DNA from: Eumeta japonica | Taxonomy: Eukaryota > Arthropoda > Insecta > Lepidoptera > Psychidae | Reading direction: 5' to 3' | NCBI GenBank assembly: GCA_005406025.1 | Contig: BGZK01002028.1 | Coordinates: forward strand, 1-64,000 | DNA length: 64,000 nt | Part shown: in pieces, positions 23,919-36,045 of the stretch | How positions within the stretch are numbered: position 1 is the first letter of the stretch | Layout: every line of letters starts with the position of its first letter | Program-made: the position numbers and the translations under genes | Notes under the pieces: generated by a model | Database searches by the model: none | What the model was told of the DNA's origin: nothing | The model's input: the letters and a program-made list of their open reading frames with translations, nothing else

Positions 23919-26090
23919 GTAACTTGGCACTTAAATGGGCAATATCTCGAAATAAAATTCTCTATTTGTAAAATCAGGTAGAAAGTTTTTTTGTATCTTA
24001 TACATAAATTCGAATATTTTTTCATCATATTTCATTTATATTCAATTATAATATAATAAGTATATGCCATTTTGTTGAACAATGTTGCCATTTTGTAGGT
24101 AATGAAATAATCCCACTGCTTTAAAAATTTTTATCACAAGTCCTAAAAATTCTTCAGCAATGGGATTGTGTCACTACTCACAATATGACATATATATACA
24201 TCATAATTAAATGAAACAAAATATGATCTTGAATTTGTATACGAAATACGAAAAAACTTTTCCCTCTACGTTATACGTAGTTCATAAGTTATTCTTCTTT
24301 AGCGTGATTATTATCAAAAAAAAGTTAGAATTATTTGTGTAAAATAATTTATCTGATATACGTTATTTTCTGTTTAATTAAATATGTAATTTTACTAATA
24401 AAAAATATAACTTATATATATTGCCTTAAATATTGATAAAAAAATTTACCAATATAAAAAATATGTACGCGCGTGAGAACTCTATTTCTTTGGCGTAATT
24501 AAAAAAATGTTTTCAATGTAGCAATTAAAAACAATTTCTCACTGGAGTGGGATAGTCAATACGACTGATAAAGTTTAATTTTAAAACGAAAAATGAAAAC
24601 CATAATATTTATTTACTTATACAAAGTGTAATACAATTACATTTTTTTTTTTGAAATTATAATAATTAATTATTAAGCGAAAAATAGGATTGGAAATATG
24701 TTAAGGTTATTTTGTAGCCATCTTCCATTTTGCATTGAGCTTCACAAAATTCACCGACCGATGTCACTGTTGAACTTGCTGATTCACTTTCCCTATATCT
24801 CAGTGGCTCGATTGAATTTTAAAAATCGGCCGAGGTCAAAAATTTTATTTTTTTATGCCGATTCAAATAAGCTCAATTTAGAAATTCTAAAGTTATCCAT
24901 CATCAAGATATATTGCGGCGGGGAGGTATGAGGTATGCTAGAGGGGAAGTGGGGGGAGGCCAAAATCGATTTGGCAGAGAGGAGCAGAGGGGTATAACCC
25001 TCGGGTGTATGGTTACTTACTTGGTAACAGGACACCTAAAAAAACAGGAAATAGAAAATAAGGAAAGGATTTAATTCGAGGAGTCATAAGTACACAGGAA
25101 ACATATTTATATATAAACAGGGAGTAAAATAAAAACCTACCTCTCAAAGGGGATAAGTCACCTAATTGTCACCGAAATTAAATATTAAATAGAGGTATAG
25201 TACTGAAAGTACTATACTAATAATTTTAAAGGGATGATCGAGGGAGGGGCTAGTATTTTAAAGGCACCTAAATGGTGACCTAAGGACAAATTTTGAAAAA
25301 GTGCGGGATATAATACCAACCGAGAGACAACGAGTGACTTACGAATTAATATTATTTTTTTATAATTATAAGCACTTTCAAGTGGCAAACGTTATTGACG
25401 CATGAGTTATTAGTGGTCTGTAGTTGCTTGCTTAAGCGCTTGCGGGAACTTCATACTGTAGTTTTTATGTCACCCCGATAAAAATTATTTCTCATAATTT
25501 TTTCATAATGCCCCATAAGAACTTTAATTTCAATAAATATACATTATAATATAAATATTATTTTGTAAACAACATTTAACAGTGTAAAATATTATTCTTC
25601 AAAAATTTATTTATATAAATACTTATACAAACATGTATATTTATGATTGGATTCCACTAGCTTCAATCATAACGCCAATTACGTGTGGCGTTACTATTAC
25701 TTCAATCATAACACGCTATGACGGTAGTGAAGCCGTTCATTTTTTACGCTAAATTTATCCCGTTGCTTTGAGGTACACGATAGGTGAAAGATTTCAAACT
25801 ATCGTCTGTCATGTAACTATTGCGCGTCACTCGTCTGCTACACGCAACGCTAATGGATTCACTTTTGTGTGTTTTTCTAAAAGTTGATAAATAGTTCTAA
25901 CCAGAAATAAATAATGTGTTTATCAACATCGTCACATTCATTACAAGCTAAAAATACACTTTGTATTTTTATTGCAATGATATACACACCCAAAGAAGTA
26001 TGACTTCAAAATTTTTTTTCTGTCATGTGTTTTATTTTTATATTAACTATATTTAACATTCAAAATAAAAGCTGTACGTAATTTTGTCAG
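23919..26090 (+). other. Gr-3 intron 3 with repeats
   Basis: A 2.2-kb intron. It contains an inverted-repeat element at about 24085-24190, an AT-rich stretch, a purine-rich patch (24915-24990) and short duplicated 'acttcaatcataac' phrases near 25665-25720. The frame at 24698-24931 does not resemble a known protein. Confidence 0.6.
24085..24195. repeat. Inverted-repeat element, second copy near 27240
   Basis: The left arm ('ccattttgtaggtaatg...aatcccactgc', 24089-24120) pairs imperfectly with a right arm ('gcaatgggattgtgtcac...', about 24157-24190). The right arm and following sequence recur at 27250-27420, where 'gcaatgggatta' and 'tacgaaaaaac' are kept. This looks like paired termini of a short non-autonomous DNA element. 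Confidence 0.6.
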
Positions 26091-26263
26091 GTGATACATC
26101 ATTGCGAGTGTTAGCGCGAGATGTGCTGCACGCGGTGCGCGCCCGCCAACCGCGGCTGAGCGCGTGCGGCCTGTTCGAGCTGCGCATGACCCTCCTCACC
26201 GGATTGCTCTCGCTCACCGCCACATATTCTATAGTTTTGTTGCAGTTCACGCATTTCCTATGA
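26091..26263 (+). CDS. Gr: Gr-3 exon 4 (C-terminus)
   Basis: After the acceptor TTTTGTCAG (phase 1) it encodes Gly-Asp-Thr-Ser-Leu-Arg, a Leu-Phe-Glu-Leu-Arg-Met segment, TM7 and ThrTyrSerIleValLeuLeuGlnPhe, then Thr-His-Phe-Leu and TGA. GC content is far above its surroundings. It is nearly the same as Gr-5 exon 4. Confidence 0.9.
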
Positions 26264-27049
26264 TCACCATATTCACTTGGTTGTCACGACTGTTTCAAGC
26301 AATGTTCAACAGTTTAAGCTATTTGTATTTATTAATAGAAGATATTAAAGAAGTACGAAAGTTGATCATAATAAAAAAATGTAAAATAGAAATTAAATAA
26401 TTTGTGAATACGATACTAGATTTTTCAACAAAATTAGTGTTTATTACAAACTTAGCACATTTTGTCTATATGCCTTTGTTTATTTTTATAATCATACAAA
26501 TAAATTTAGTAAAATAAGTTAATCATTAAAATCAGTATCTGAATTATGTCTGATGGGTAATAGTGCTTAAAATTTTGGTGGCTTACACAATGAGTATTGT
26601 TATCGACAGATGGTGTCTGCGTTAATAAACTTTTCTTTCCTTTATAACCTTCATATAAATATTTTAATACTCATGAAATACTCATGAGAAAATGTATTTA
26701 CTACTTCTGTACCTCAGTTGTGTATGAGTACAACGCACGTATCTTTGCTGCTCTGAATTGCGTGTAATCGATGCAATGCGCAGGTACAACGCTACCAGAC
26801 CTCGCATTCTTTTCCCCCGGGTTCCTATTTTACGCCAATGCGACGGTTACTGTGAGTAAATTCACAGCGGCAAAGATTCGTATCTTGCACTGTTTTTACG
26901 ATATGAGTCTCTGCACAATAAACTGATGTCAATACCACACCATAGTTTATCACTTAGCTGAATTAAAAAAAAAAACATTACAACTATTCCTCTTTGTCGT
27001 CATTATTCATTATGAGTGTTTACCGACAATTCCAACAATTCGCTCTACT
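26264..27049. other. 3' flank of Gr-3 and intergenic DNA
   Basis: The first 130 bp after the stop are alignable with the Gr-5 3' flank (43441-43620). The rest holds a short repeat-like piece near 26560-26640; I see no gene. Confidence 0.45.
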
Positions 27050-27235
27050 GTCAACAGCTTATAAGACTCAAGGAAGAAGGAGAAAAAAAACGGCGGAAAT
27101 TGATCAACAGAAATGGTGTGGTTTTTCACCGTGATAACGCCAGACCACACACATATTTACCCATTCAGTAAATATTGAGAATTTAGTTGGGAAGTGTTAA
27201 TGTATCCACCATATAGCTTCTATCCTTAATTAGAA
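27050..27235 (+). pseudogene. Mariner-like transposase fragment
   Basis: Decayed reading contains Asn-Gly-Val-Val-Phe-His-x-Asp-Asn-Ala-Arg-Pro-His-Thr, the second-Asp block of mariner (DD34D) transposases. A degenerate Val-x-x-x-Pro-Pro-Tyr-like region follows. It is cut at both ends, with frame breaks. Confidence 0.7.
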
Positions 27236-28598
27236 TACCTAATATTTTTACAGCAATGGGATTACGTCACTACCTACAAAATGGCAACAAGTTGTTGATC
27301 AAAATGAAGAATAAGTAAATATATATATATGTACATATACATTTTAATTAAATGTATTTAAAATATGACGAAAATATTTTGAATTTGTATATGCAATACG
27401 AAAAAACATTTTCCCCAACCCAATAGGTATAATTGGCAAAAATAGCCAAGCCAGTTGCTAACAATTGGAATCTTGTCTAACGAGTTGTATACGAGTATGT
27501 TACCAAACCTGTCATAACTTCTGAACAGACTAACCGATCGAAAAGCAGTTTGTGTCATTTGAAAGAACTCTAGTTCTAAAACGTTAAAATAATTCCGCCG
27601 TAAGATTTTGAGGAATCCCAAAATAAAATTCTCAGATAAATATTTTTCTTCAAATAACGTTTAGACTACTCTATCGATCGATAACAAAATCTAATAAGCT
27701 CTTTTCTCTAAAAAAATATTTCGACTGCTGTAAACTGCATAAAAATCAATTGCTTTGTTCAAAAGTTATTGTTGGAGACAGATTTATGAAACGGTGTTTT
27801 CTTACAATATTTTGTAACCCACTATACCGATAAATGCCGAAATCGTTGTTATCCTAAAAACAACTTTAGAATATTTTTTTTAGAAAACTACCGATAAATT
27901 AGAAAACCTAAACACTTTTTTTCTTTAAAAAAAGCATCTTCTTTCGACGTGAACTGCATCAAAAGTGGTTTGTTTGTTTGAAAACATCTGATATCCTCCA
28001 TGAATCTATGTTTGATACTGGGTCATCTATTTCTGCTAAGAAAAATGAGTTGAATGCCACTAAGCAGATCAGAATAGAATAACGTGTTCGAAAGGTATTG
28101 AAGTTAAAATATGAAAGAAATATTAAAAATTGAGAAATTTTCAGATAATTGAGAAGTTATTATTTTCAAGAACAGCATTTCAATTAAATGCTAAATTCAA
28201 ATGAGCTATTCAACAGAACTTAAGATACATAAAATAGACTACATAAAAAATGAAATTCTCATGTCTATTAATATGACATGAACACAATGAGCCTTAACAA
28301 GAGTCATTAGCCATGACGTTTTATTGTCAGACATTCTGGTTTCAATTCTGCCAATGGTCGATCGACTCGGATTTCATATTATCCCGCCCATCACTATTTG
28401 CTACTATATTTGCAGTTAATGGGCGAAATAAACCACCGTTAAAGTTTGTTATTCAATTGGATCCAACATGAGCGTGACTAATTCACTAAATATACAATTT
28501 TTAGACAAATTATTAGTATTTCTTTAGGCTACATACGCTAAAAATCGGAATTCCTATTTTGGCTTTGTTGTTGTATGGAAATTTCTGTTTGTGAGCAA

Positions 28599-28600
<2 letters not shown>
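27236..28600. other. Intergenic, repeat-rich
   Basis: It holds the second copy of the 24085 repeat (27240-27420), then AT-rich DNA with several 'aactgcatcaaaa'-like phrases (27720-28000) related to the CA-containing repeat family. No gene is supported. Confidence 0.4.

Positions 28601-28632
<32 letters not shown>
28601..28632. repeat. (TA)n microsatellite
   Basis: About 32 bases of TA just upstream of the Gr-4 pseudogene. Confidence 0.9.
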
Positions 28633-28635
<3 letters not shown>

Positions 28636-28667
28636 AAGAGCGTAGTTTGTTAGAGACTGTCGACAAA

Positions 28668-29423
28668 ATGTTCGATTTCAAAAATATGTATATATTCCTC
28701 GTGCTATCACGGTCGTACAGGTGTTGGATAGAATCAAAAATAATTGCATTTTTCCTCTAGAATTATTTGAAAAACAAGGAAGAAAGAAATATATTATAAT
28801 ACCGTTAATTTGTTTATTGAAAAGCATTGTTCACGATTAGTTATTTATTTACGCCTTTCATAAGTTTAGAACTATTTGATCTCCCATTTGTAAAGAAAAC
28901 CGTTACTTTTATATTGATTTTCCAGCATTTTATTCTAATTATAATGTTTCATACTCAGAGGGAAAGCAATAGAAACTTATTAGACGAGATGAGCCGTGTC
29001 AACAGAAATACCGAATACAGCTCCACCACCAGCAGAAGGGGACGGTGTTACCAAATATGTGTCGTGGTTTGGGTGGCGGCAGTCATTAAACTGTGCATAT
29101 GCGATTAGATTATGAATTTTAAAGATATAGAAACTATATAACTAAGCTTCTTAATAGGTCTGTGGTGGAGTATGGCTCTGTGGATTCAGTATTTGATGTT
29201 ACTGTCCTTTTCTCTATTGCTGCATTGCATAACCGGAACAATTGATTGTTTGCAAAACATGATTAAAGAATGCATTGATTGATTGACAAAGAATCCATTG
29301 AATGATGACGATTGTGAAAAGAAGTTTTGCGATTTCAGCGATAAAGTTTTGACAGCTGTTGGAGAATCTTACAACGCTCTCTGTCGATGCATTCTCCTTT
29401 TCAACGAAGTTTTCGGATCTTTG
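28668..29423 (+). pseudogene. Gr: Gr-4: gustatory receptor pseudogene, exon 1
   Basis: A single frame from an ATG at 28668 to a Val-Phe-Gly-Ser-Leu and GTATGT donor at 29424 aligns with exon 1 of Gr-3. Matches include a Leu-Leu-Asp-Glu-Met-x-x-Val-Asn segment, Gly-Leu-Trp-Trp-Ser at 29157 and Ala-Leu-Cys-Arg-Cys at about 29370. Seven in-frame stops interrupt it (28758, 28797, 28806, 28818, 29106, 29139, 29280). There is no frameshift, so this is decay by substitution and, unlike Gr-5, cannot be a run-length error. The N-terminal 50 codons are weakly supported. Exons 2 and 3 were not found downstream. Confidence 0.75.
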
Positions 29424-29669
29424 GTATGTGAAATAATTGAATATTATCTAGATTAATCTAGAAGTATGATAATAAAACAAAAAAATATATTTCCTGAAAT
29501 GTTTTGTGTCATACAAGTAATTAGGTGATAGATGTGCATATTAATTGTGTTAAATAATTATTATATAATTAAATTTGAATTGTGCACTTGCAAAAGTGGA
29601 CAACTGCAAACTTGTGCATTACTCCTCTACTGAATATGCTACAGGTCGAATAAAATCTTATTTAGTATC

Positions 29670-29920
29670 AGGATTCCTTTTTTTAGAGTTCCGAACCAAA
29701 ATGTTAAGAACGGAACCCGTATAGTTTTTTATGTCCGTCCGTCCGTGCGTCCGTCCGTCCATCCGTATGTCACAGGCATTTTATTCTAAAACTATAAGAC
29801 TATATTTATAGTATAAGTATCTTGTATGAGCCGCTACTTGCTTTAGTAGTTCAATAAAAAAATATATTTCTAAATGGGGCACTCCATACATGTAACAGAA
29901 GCTGAAAAGATTTTTTTCAA
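29670..29920 (-). repeat. Dispersed retroposon-like repeat
   Basis: A 'gttccgaaccaaaatg' and 'cggaacccgta' start followed by CCGT repeats, wording that recurs in lepidopteran genomes in this order. It is related in type, on the other strand, to the tail at 13330-13400. Confidence 0.5.
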
Positions 29921-30395
29921 CAACCGTCAAGTCGGTGCACATAAGTATTTCAACAGTTTCTTTAAAAGCATTTTAATATTTTTAAATGGCTTTTTGAGTA
30001 AATTAATCTTTTAGTAATAATGGCACCGAAAGTAGCATACATTGTACCCCCCTTTATTTTCTAAACCGCAAGTCTAAAAAATATGTAAAAATTTACAAAA
30101 ATAGTACTCAATAAATACTTTCAACGAAAGTAATTTTGAACATGATACGATATACGGTTTTTGAGTTATTGCCGGAATACTGCGCTTCTTAAAGAAAAGA
30201 CGTAAGTGGCATGAAGCTCTTCTGCCGATGTACTTTAATTTGCACTAGTTTGATAGTAATAGCTGACATGCCTATTTGTTTTTACTAATAGACTCGGACT
30301 AATAGATTTCGATGTATTTTTCAGTGATGGACATTGTTTTTAGAAAAGTAACTGGTTAGATTTTGTAATTAATCATGTTATGTAGTTTAATAAAT

Positions 30396-30740
30396 TTGTC
30401 TCCAACAATATCTCTTGAACAAATGAACCGATATTATGCAGGTTGTGTACAAGCACACACACTCGCATACACACCCAACAGGTACGTATACACGCAAATG
30501 CGCAAACGCACGGATGCGCGCACGCACACATACTAGTACACACGCACGCATATGCACACGCAATCAGACACATACACACACACACACATACACATACATT
30601 CACATATACGACCCGCACGCACGCATACACAATGAAAGATATTGCTAAATGATCAAAATAGATGCTTTGGCGCCTAAAACGTCAAGATTTAATGAAAACA
30701 TTATTTTCAAAAATCAGACTGAAAACAGTATCTTTGAAGT
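30396..30740 (+). repeat. Dispersed repeat with internal CA microsatellite (copy 1)
   Basis: The left flank ('tctccaacaatatctcttgaacaaatgaaccga', quoted in part) and right flank ('aaaacgtcaagattta...gaaaac') match the flanks of the CA tract at 42846-43090. The tract itself (30455-30640) is CA/CG-rich. The long frames on both strands here are microsatellite artefacts. Confidence 0.7.
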
Positions 30741-32696
30741 GATGAAAATGTTTCAATTGTCATAGCGGGAAATTAAAAATAAATCGCACACTACATTACA
30801 AAGACGACAAATGTGCATTCAAGGAGATACAGCGCTGTATGAAGCGCCGTGCAACTAAGGCAATCACGTACATTCGTCACGTTTAATGCAATGAAACCGC
30901 ATCGAACACTATATCGATTATTGCAAATCGACTGTCACAAATAAAAATATTTACATAGTTTCTAATTGTTTTCATAATATTTATTTCAAGGTATTGGGTT
31001 TGTACGTTAAAAGTTTCAATTCGAAAGTATTTCTCGTAAATTGTTTTTGAAGTTAAGAACAGATTAAACTTCGACTAAATTCTTTATTTGGCAATGATAG
31101 GTAATACTAACGTTGTTTTTTTTTTCAAATATGCACGTTCCATTGTATTTCAGACTTTAGGCTATTTAGAGATGTAGCATAGTTCGAAAAATTCACTGAT
31201 AGTCTGTCGAGAGGCGAATATATAGATTACTAAATCACAATATATAAACCATGAATGTAGGAATAGTAATTCTCTATAAAAATGCGGTTAATAATAAAAT
31301 AATAATCGACTATCAAAAGGCTATAGTATTCAAAATCTATCGAATGTATTCTAAATCCTAGATTTAGAATATATAATGACCGGTAATTCTAATCGTGACT
31401 GTCAACACAATGTATATATTATATCCACATCAGGGACGAAAACAAGAGAAGCGTTACGTTACCGATCCACTACAATTCTAAATTAATAAGATTGATAAGT
31501 TACATTAAAAACCTTTAATTTTTGCAAATATTTTGTAATTACTTAGGATATAGTGATTTCATTGTCTATTGTAACAATAACGTTCTGATATTCTCGATAG
31601 CACCTTTAATAGTGAAAATGTCTGAATGTCTGAACATTAGTGACCGTTAGCATATCATCTTTTGAATTCTATTACGTAGCCCCTAGCTAACGACGTGGGA
31701 AATACTAAATGCTTTGTTTCATAAGACTAAATTATAATGGAGTGCTTACTGAATGTTGCTGGAGTAGAAACTGACATTCACATTGTCAGTAGGTACTTTC
31801 GAATTGATTCTTGAACTTTCAAGTATTAAACAAAGAAAAAAAAAATGCAAAACAACTTTTCACAATTTTTTTCTGAATTTACAACATTTCTTTTAACTTT
31901 TCAAAAATCAGGTTTTCACCAGATTTTGACGTTTAAGGATCCTATTAATTTATTTCGAGCATTTCCGGTTTTGTCCGGTGTTGTTCTTTAAGGTCCTATA
32001 ATTAATTGGGAGTTAGGTCCGTGCAGGTACAATTCAACGAATCTACGCTTGATAAAATCTTGTCATACATGACGTAGGTGTATGAAATATGTTTACTGTG
32101 GGCAGGTTAAAGACAGAAGGGGCCGACACCACAACGAATCTTTGCAGTAGTGGATTATTAAATGTGAGAAGATGCTATGCAAGGTTTATCAATCAAAGGG
32201 GCTAAAGTTCGTTCGCAATATGCTACTGAGATCTCCGTTCGCGAGATCCAGAATATAGTGGTTCGGGCAGTTGAACCCCTGCAGCATCTTACAAGTCTTA
32301 AAGATACGATGGCTAATGAAATTGAGATAGAAGCAATTTGACAAGGGCACCATATCAATATGCTCTGTAAAATGGTTGCCTAAGAGGAAAATAAAAGAAG
32401 AGTATGTTTTCATGTTATTCCGGCATTATTTATGCCGGAAACCGGGTTATCTTCGGACCAACTGTACAAGACGTGATAGAAGTGGGTTAAACGATGTTAG
32501 AAAATATTTTGACGTTAGAAAAGCAAGAATTTCTGTAACATGATGAGCTCATGGCTCGAATGTTAGATGAATTCTCAAAAATCTTGAGATCCGTGTTTTT
32601 GAAGAAATTTCTTATCGCTCATTATATTCTGCACACCCTTGTAAATCAGCGCTTGACTGATAAAAATGTAAGTATTTACAAAAGTATGCCTGTCTT

Positions 32697-32923
32697 TAGG
32701 GAACGTCCATAAACCACGTGGTCATATTTTAGTCTCTCTAGGACTCCTCCCTCCCCCCATGTGGCCTCACGTAGCCTTTTCTATGACGGAACGTGGTTTT
32801 TTTTCACGATACATTAATTTATTTATAAAATAAAATAATTAATAATAAATTAATTTATTAACAGTTTATTTTTTTTCAAATAATGTATTTAATTATTTGA
32901 TTCCTCTTTATGGACGCTCCCTT
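32697..32923. mobile_element. MITE with 15-bp terminal inverted repeats
   Basis: The left end GGGAACGTCCATAAA (32699-32713) and right end TTTATGGACGCTCCC (32907-32921) are inverted repeats with one mismatch. TA is found at or one base beyond both ends, as for Tc1/mariner-type insertion. The 200-bp interior is AT-rich and non-coding. Confidence 0.75.
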
Positions 32924-33930
32924 AGGTACATTACACTTTTGTAATAATCAATTGTATATTATATATACAAGTCTTTGAGTGTAATTACTTTTAAAGATTG
33001 TTTGTTAATTTATTCCATTATATTTTACTCCTTCCTTACCGTAGCTTTTGCTCTTCTACAAAATATACGTAACAGTAATATTGGTATCCATCCTTATGTA
33101 TATATAGGCTAGTTGATTTCTCGCATCTGTGAATATCACACTAAAAATATAAATATCTAAATAATTTTATTTTAATGCATTTTTATTAATTATGTCTAGT
33201 AACACCTCGTTTTTATAATACATTTCTTAGCATTCAGTGGCGACGATAGTTGCAGAATGTAGTGATTAAAAAAAAAAACATTCGAATTCCCTCGATAATC
33301 TTGGAATGTTTAAAAATTAATATCCTTGGAAATTGAAGTACACAAATAAAAATATTCATTTCATTATATTTTTGAATATAGTAGGAAAAGTTTATACAAT
33401 TTTCGTCCAAATTCATTATGGTATGGAAACCATACTTTTACTGTTCACGCCGATAGTTTTGTTAAAGATGTATTTATTCTGCACAAATAACTTCAAATTT
33501 TGTGGTTTCTCTATCTGGAACTATATAAAAGTAAATTCTTACATACTCCTCTTCAAAATTTTACTTTATTATTTTCGCCAGAAAATCGCCAGTATTTTTT
33601 CAAACAATTTTTTTTTTAATTTTCATATGCTACTGCTATAGTTGAAATTTTCACAATTCCTATTTGCATGACAACTATACAAAATTAAAAGAAAATTTTA
33701 TTGAAGTAGGACTTATTTACGTAAGTCGTAAAAAACCTATGCAGATCAAACTTGAAAATATGAAACATATGGTTTAGTTTAGTTTTCCGCCTGCGCATTA
33801 CAATAAACGTAAATAATTTAATTATAACTGGTATATGTTAACATCACTAGCACAAACGGGAACGATTTTGCTAATACCTTGTTTAATTTCTTCTTAAAAA
33901 CTTGTTATGTGTATTTTATTTCGTCCAGAG

Positions 33931-34109
33931 ACGACCGACTAAATTTAGTATGCAAGTCATTGCGTTCCCTGCTGCGCGCCCTGTCTCCGAGCCGGCTCAG
34001 CGTGAGCTCGTGCGGCTTGTTCGACCTGCGCATGAGTCTCGTCACTGGACTCATCTCTTTTACCTCCACATACGCCACAGTCGTACTCCAACTTACGAAT
34101 TTGATATAA
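33931..34109 (+). pseudogene. Gr: Gustatory receptor last exon, tentatively Gr-4
   Basis: The exon starts at AC after CCAGAG (phase 1) and is open to TAA. It encodes a Leu-Arg-Ser-Leu-Leu-Arg-Ala-Leu segment, Ser-Ser-Cys-Gly-Leu-Phe-Asp-Leu-Arg-Met, TM7 and ThrTyrAlaThrValValLeuGlnLeu, a Phe-to-Leu variant of the TYxxxxxQF signature. GC-rich, like the other last exons. Being 4.5 kb from the only upstream exon 1, which is a pseudogene, it most likely belongs to Gr-4. The exon itself is intact. Confidence 0.75.
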
Positions 34110-36045
34110 ATCACGATTTAGAATTATTTATGCCTATAGTGCACGTCAATAAGCAATGTCAATAACTCTCAGTTCTCAGTTATTCTCAGTTTTTGTTACA
34201 ACATTATGGTCTAACCATATTTTATTACTATTTTTTCCATATATCCTAGACGGTTACATCTGATGCAAAATGAAATATTTGTTAAAAGCAGAGATTTTAT
34301 AGCGAATATTTGTAAAAACCTCAAAGCTTTATTTTTCTAGGAGGGATTATCACATTAGTGGATGTATCAATATTGGATTTGAACAGTACCTAAAAAACTA
34401 ACAAATTACCGGAAAACTAACGAACGTCTAGTTAAAGCTAGTTATTTATCTATATAATTATTATCAATAAAGTTTTCGCGGATGTACGTCATTCAATTAC
34501 GTTCAAATCACTGAACGGACTCTAATGACATTTTACACAAATGCTGATTGATTACGTTGTGGAAAGGGAAATAATGTACTTTTGGGTATATATTTTTTTT
34601 AGTGCAAATAGCACAAAGTGGTGCAGACGACCGCGAAAAAATTGAAGCCGTAAAACAAATTATTTTTTTAAAATTTTAATTTACGCTCAGCACAACAGAT
34701 AGCCAACAACGAGTAGATTAATAAAAACCAAAGGACAGCATTACATATGATTGAATTTCAAGTTATATGTTACTCTCAAACAATATTGACATAAATTGGA
34801 AACGGAAGTCATTTAACGATCAGAATATTTCAGAGGTTAGTATTCATATGATAATTTAATTTTAATATGTATCTTTATGTTTTATTATAGACCACAGTTT
34901 CTATTGATTCTCTCAAAATAAACTAATCTATCGGTTTGCATATGCCACTAATATTTACCTTTTAAACGACAAAGGCAGCAAAACTTAGCTTTTTCTCAAA
35001 CTTGCTGATATATAGACCACCATTGAATCCTGTTGACCGGAGTGAATATAGTAGTATCAACAAATTGAAATATCTCATTTAGTAATAAAACAGTACTTAT
35101 GTTTTATACTCAGAAGTGAAAACTAATCAAATTTCGTTTTCTTTCTATTAAAAAGCCTATTATTTACAACACAATGCTTTCAAGTTTGGAGATGGTAATG
35201 TTCACATCGTCATTCTATGTTATCGTTTAATTTTAAAATGAAATGAGATGTCAATGTGGGAACAATGCTATCTTACAAAAAATCTTGACAAAGCCAGGCC
35301 GTATATATTGTATTATGAAACGGAGCCTTATATGGTCTACATGTATATCTACTGTTTGATTATACATGTCTGCTTCAGCGCGCCTGATCGTCTAATCAAG
35401 GAATTTAGTAAAATTATGTAGCGCGGAACAGTCTGTTTTTGAACTCTCTCAGGGTTCATGATCTGAACCTAAGTTTTGTCGGACTATCGCCAAACTCCAG
35501 GGGCTGATGTTTCGTATCGCGTGCTTTTCACATTCTATGAAAAATTGAATATTTTGCTCTTTTCCCGCGCCTACAGCGTCAAGGTGTTTCCCCACTCGTT
35601 CGGTATGCTATATCAAAATAAGTTTACCGTAGAGAGACCGTTAGGTATTAGATCGACCGTAGTCTATCTAGCTTTCTATTTCGTTTTGAGTTTGGAATCG
35701 AGGAGGCACATTTTTGCGTGGCCATGTAAATCGCATTATTCGGCACAGTGGAGCCGAAATCGAATATTGTAAAGTATAAACAATTAAAGATATATGCTCT
35801 ATATCAATTATAAAGAAAGAAAATATTTAACTTGCCTTAATTTAACTCTCTGAGTTTTCAAGAGTTTCGATCGCACTGTAAATGTCTGTTTAAAATAAAG
35901 TTAAGTATAGGTTTGTAGATTTTTTAAGATTTTCACTATTATAATAACTACTTTGATTTACGCGAATTAACTAAAGAATTTGGATGGATAATATTCTTTT
36001 GGTTTCAGAAACGGTTCTTATTTTTTCTTATTCTTCCTAAAGATC
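34110..36045. other. Intergenic region without a recognisable gene
   Basis: Mostly AT-rich. The 98-codon frame at 35476-35772 sits in a locally GC-richer block (35370-35800) that ends with an A-rich tail, so it may be a retroelement scrap. I do not recognise the protein. Confidence 0.4.

Larger units (their letters stand above)
16668..26263 (+). pseudogene. Gr: Gr-3: gustatory receptor gene split by an LTR retrotransposon
   Basis: Four-exon insect gustatory receptor, a ligand-gated cation channel of sensory neuron membranes. Exons are 16668-17381, 18127-18204, 18436-18536 joined to 23872-23918, and 26091-26263. All boundaries have AG/GT signals, with phases 0, 0 and 1. Without the inserted element and one copy of its 4-bp target duplication the frame is open for 370 residues, with seven hydrophobic segments and the C-terminal ThrTyrSerIleValLeuLeuGlnPhe signature. 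There is no other lesion. The element lies in exon 3 in the sense orientation, so its LTR could terminate or redirect transcription. The gene is expected to be non-functional on this haplotype. Its nearest relative is Gr-5. Ligand unknown. Confidence 0.85.
29424..33930. other. Repeat-filled interval between Gr-4 exon 1 and last exon
   Basis: Contains a dispersed repeat with 'gtccgtccgtccgtgcgtcc' (29690-29920), a CA microsatellite repeat, a MITE and AT-rich DNA. The short minus frames at 32158-32413 and the plus frame at 33333-33641 do not match a family I know. Confidence 0.45.

Noticed and set aside
30373..30652. Three overlapping long frames on both strands
   Set aside because: They are translations of a CA/CG microsatellite; His/Thr and Cys/Val repeats are not a protein.
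32158..32413. Two overlapping minus-strand frames of 66-74 codons
   Set aside because: No family resemblance and no splice or start context; may be a decayed repeat.
33333..33641. 102-codon hydrophobic frame upstream of the Gr last exon, a possible missing receptor exon
   Set aside because: Composition is AT-driven Phe/Ile/Lys; it lacks the landmarks of exons 1-3 and has no donor in the right place.
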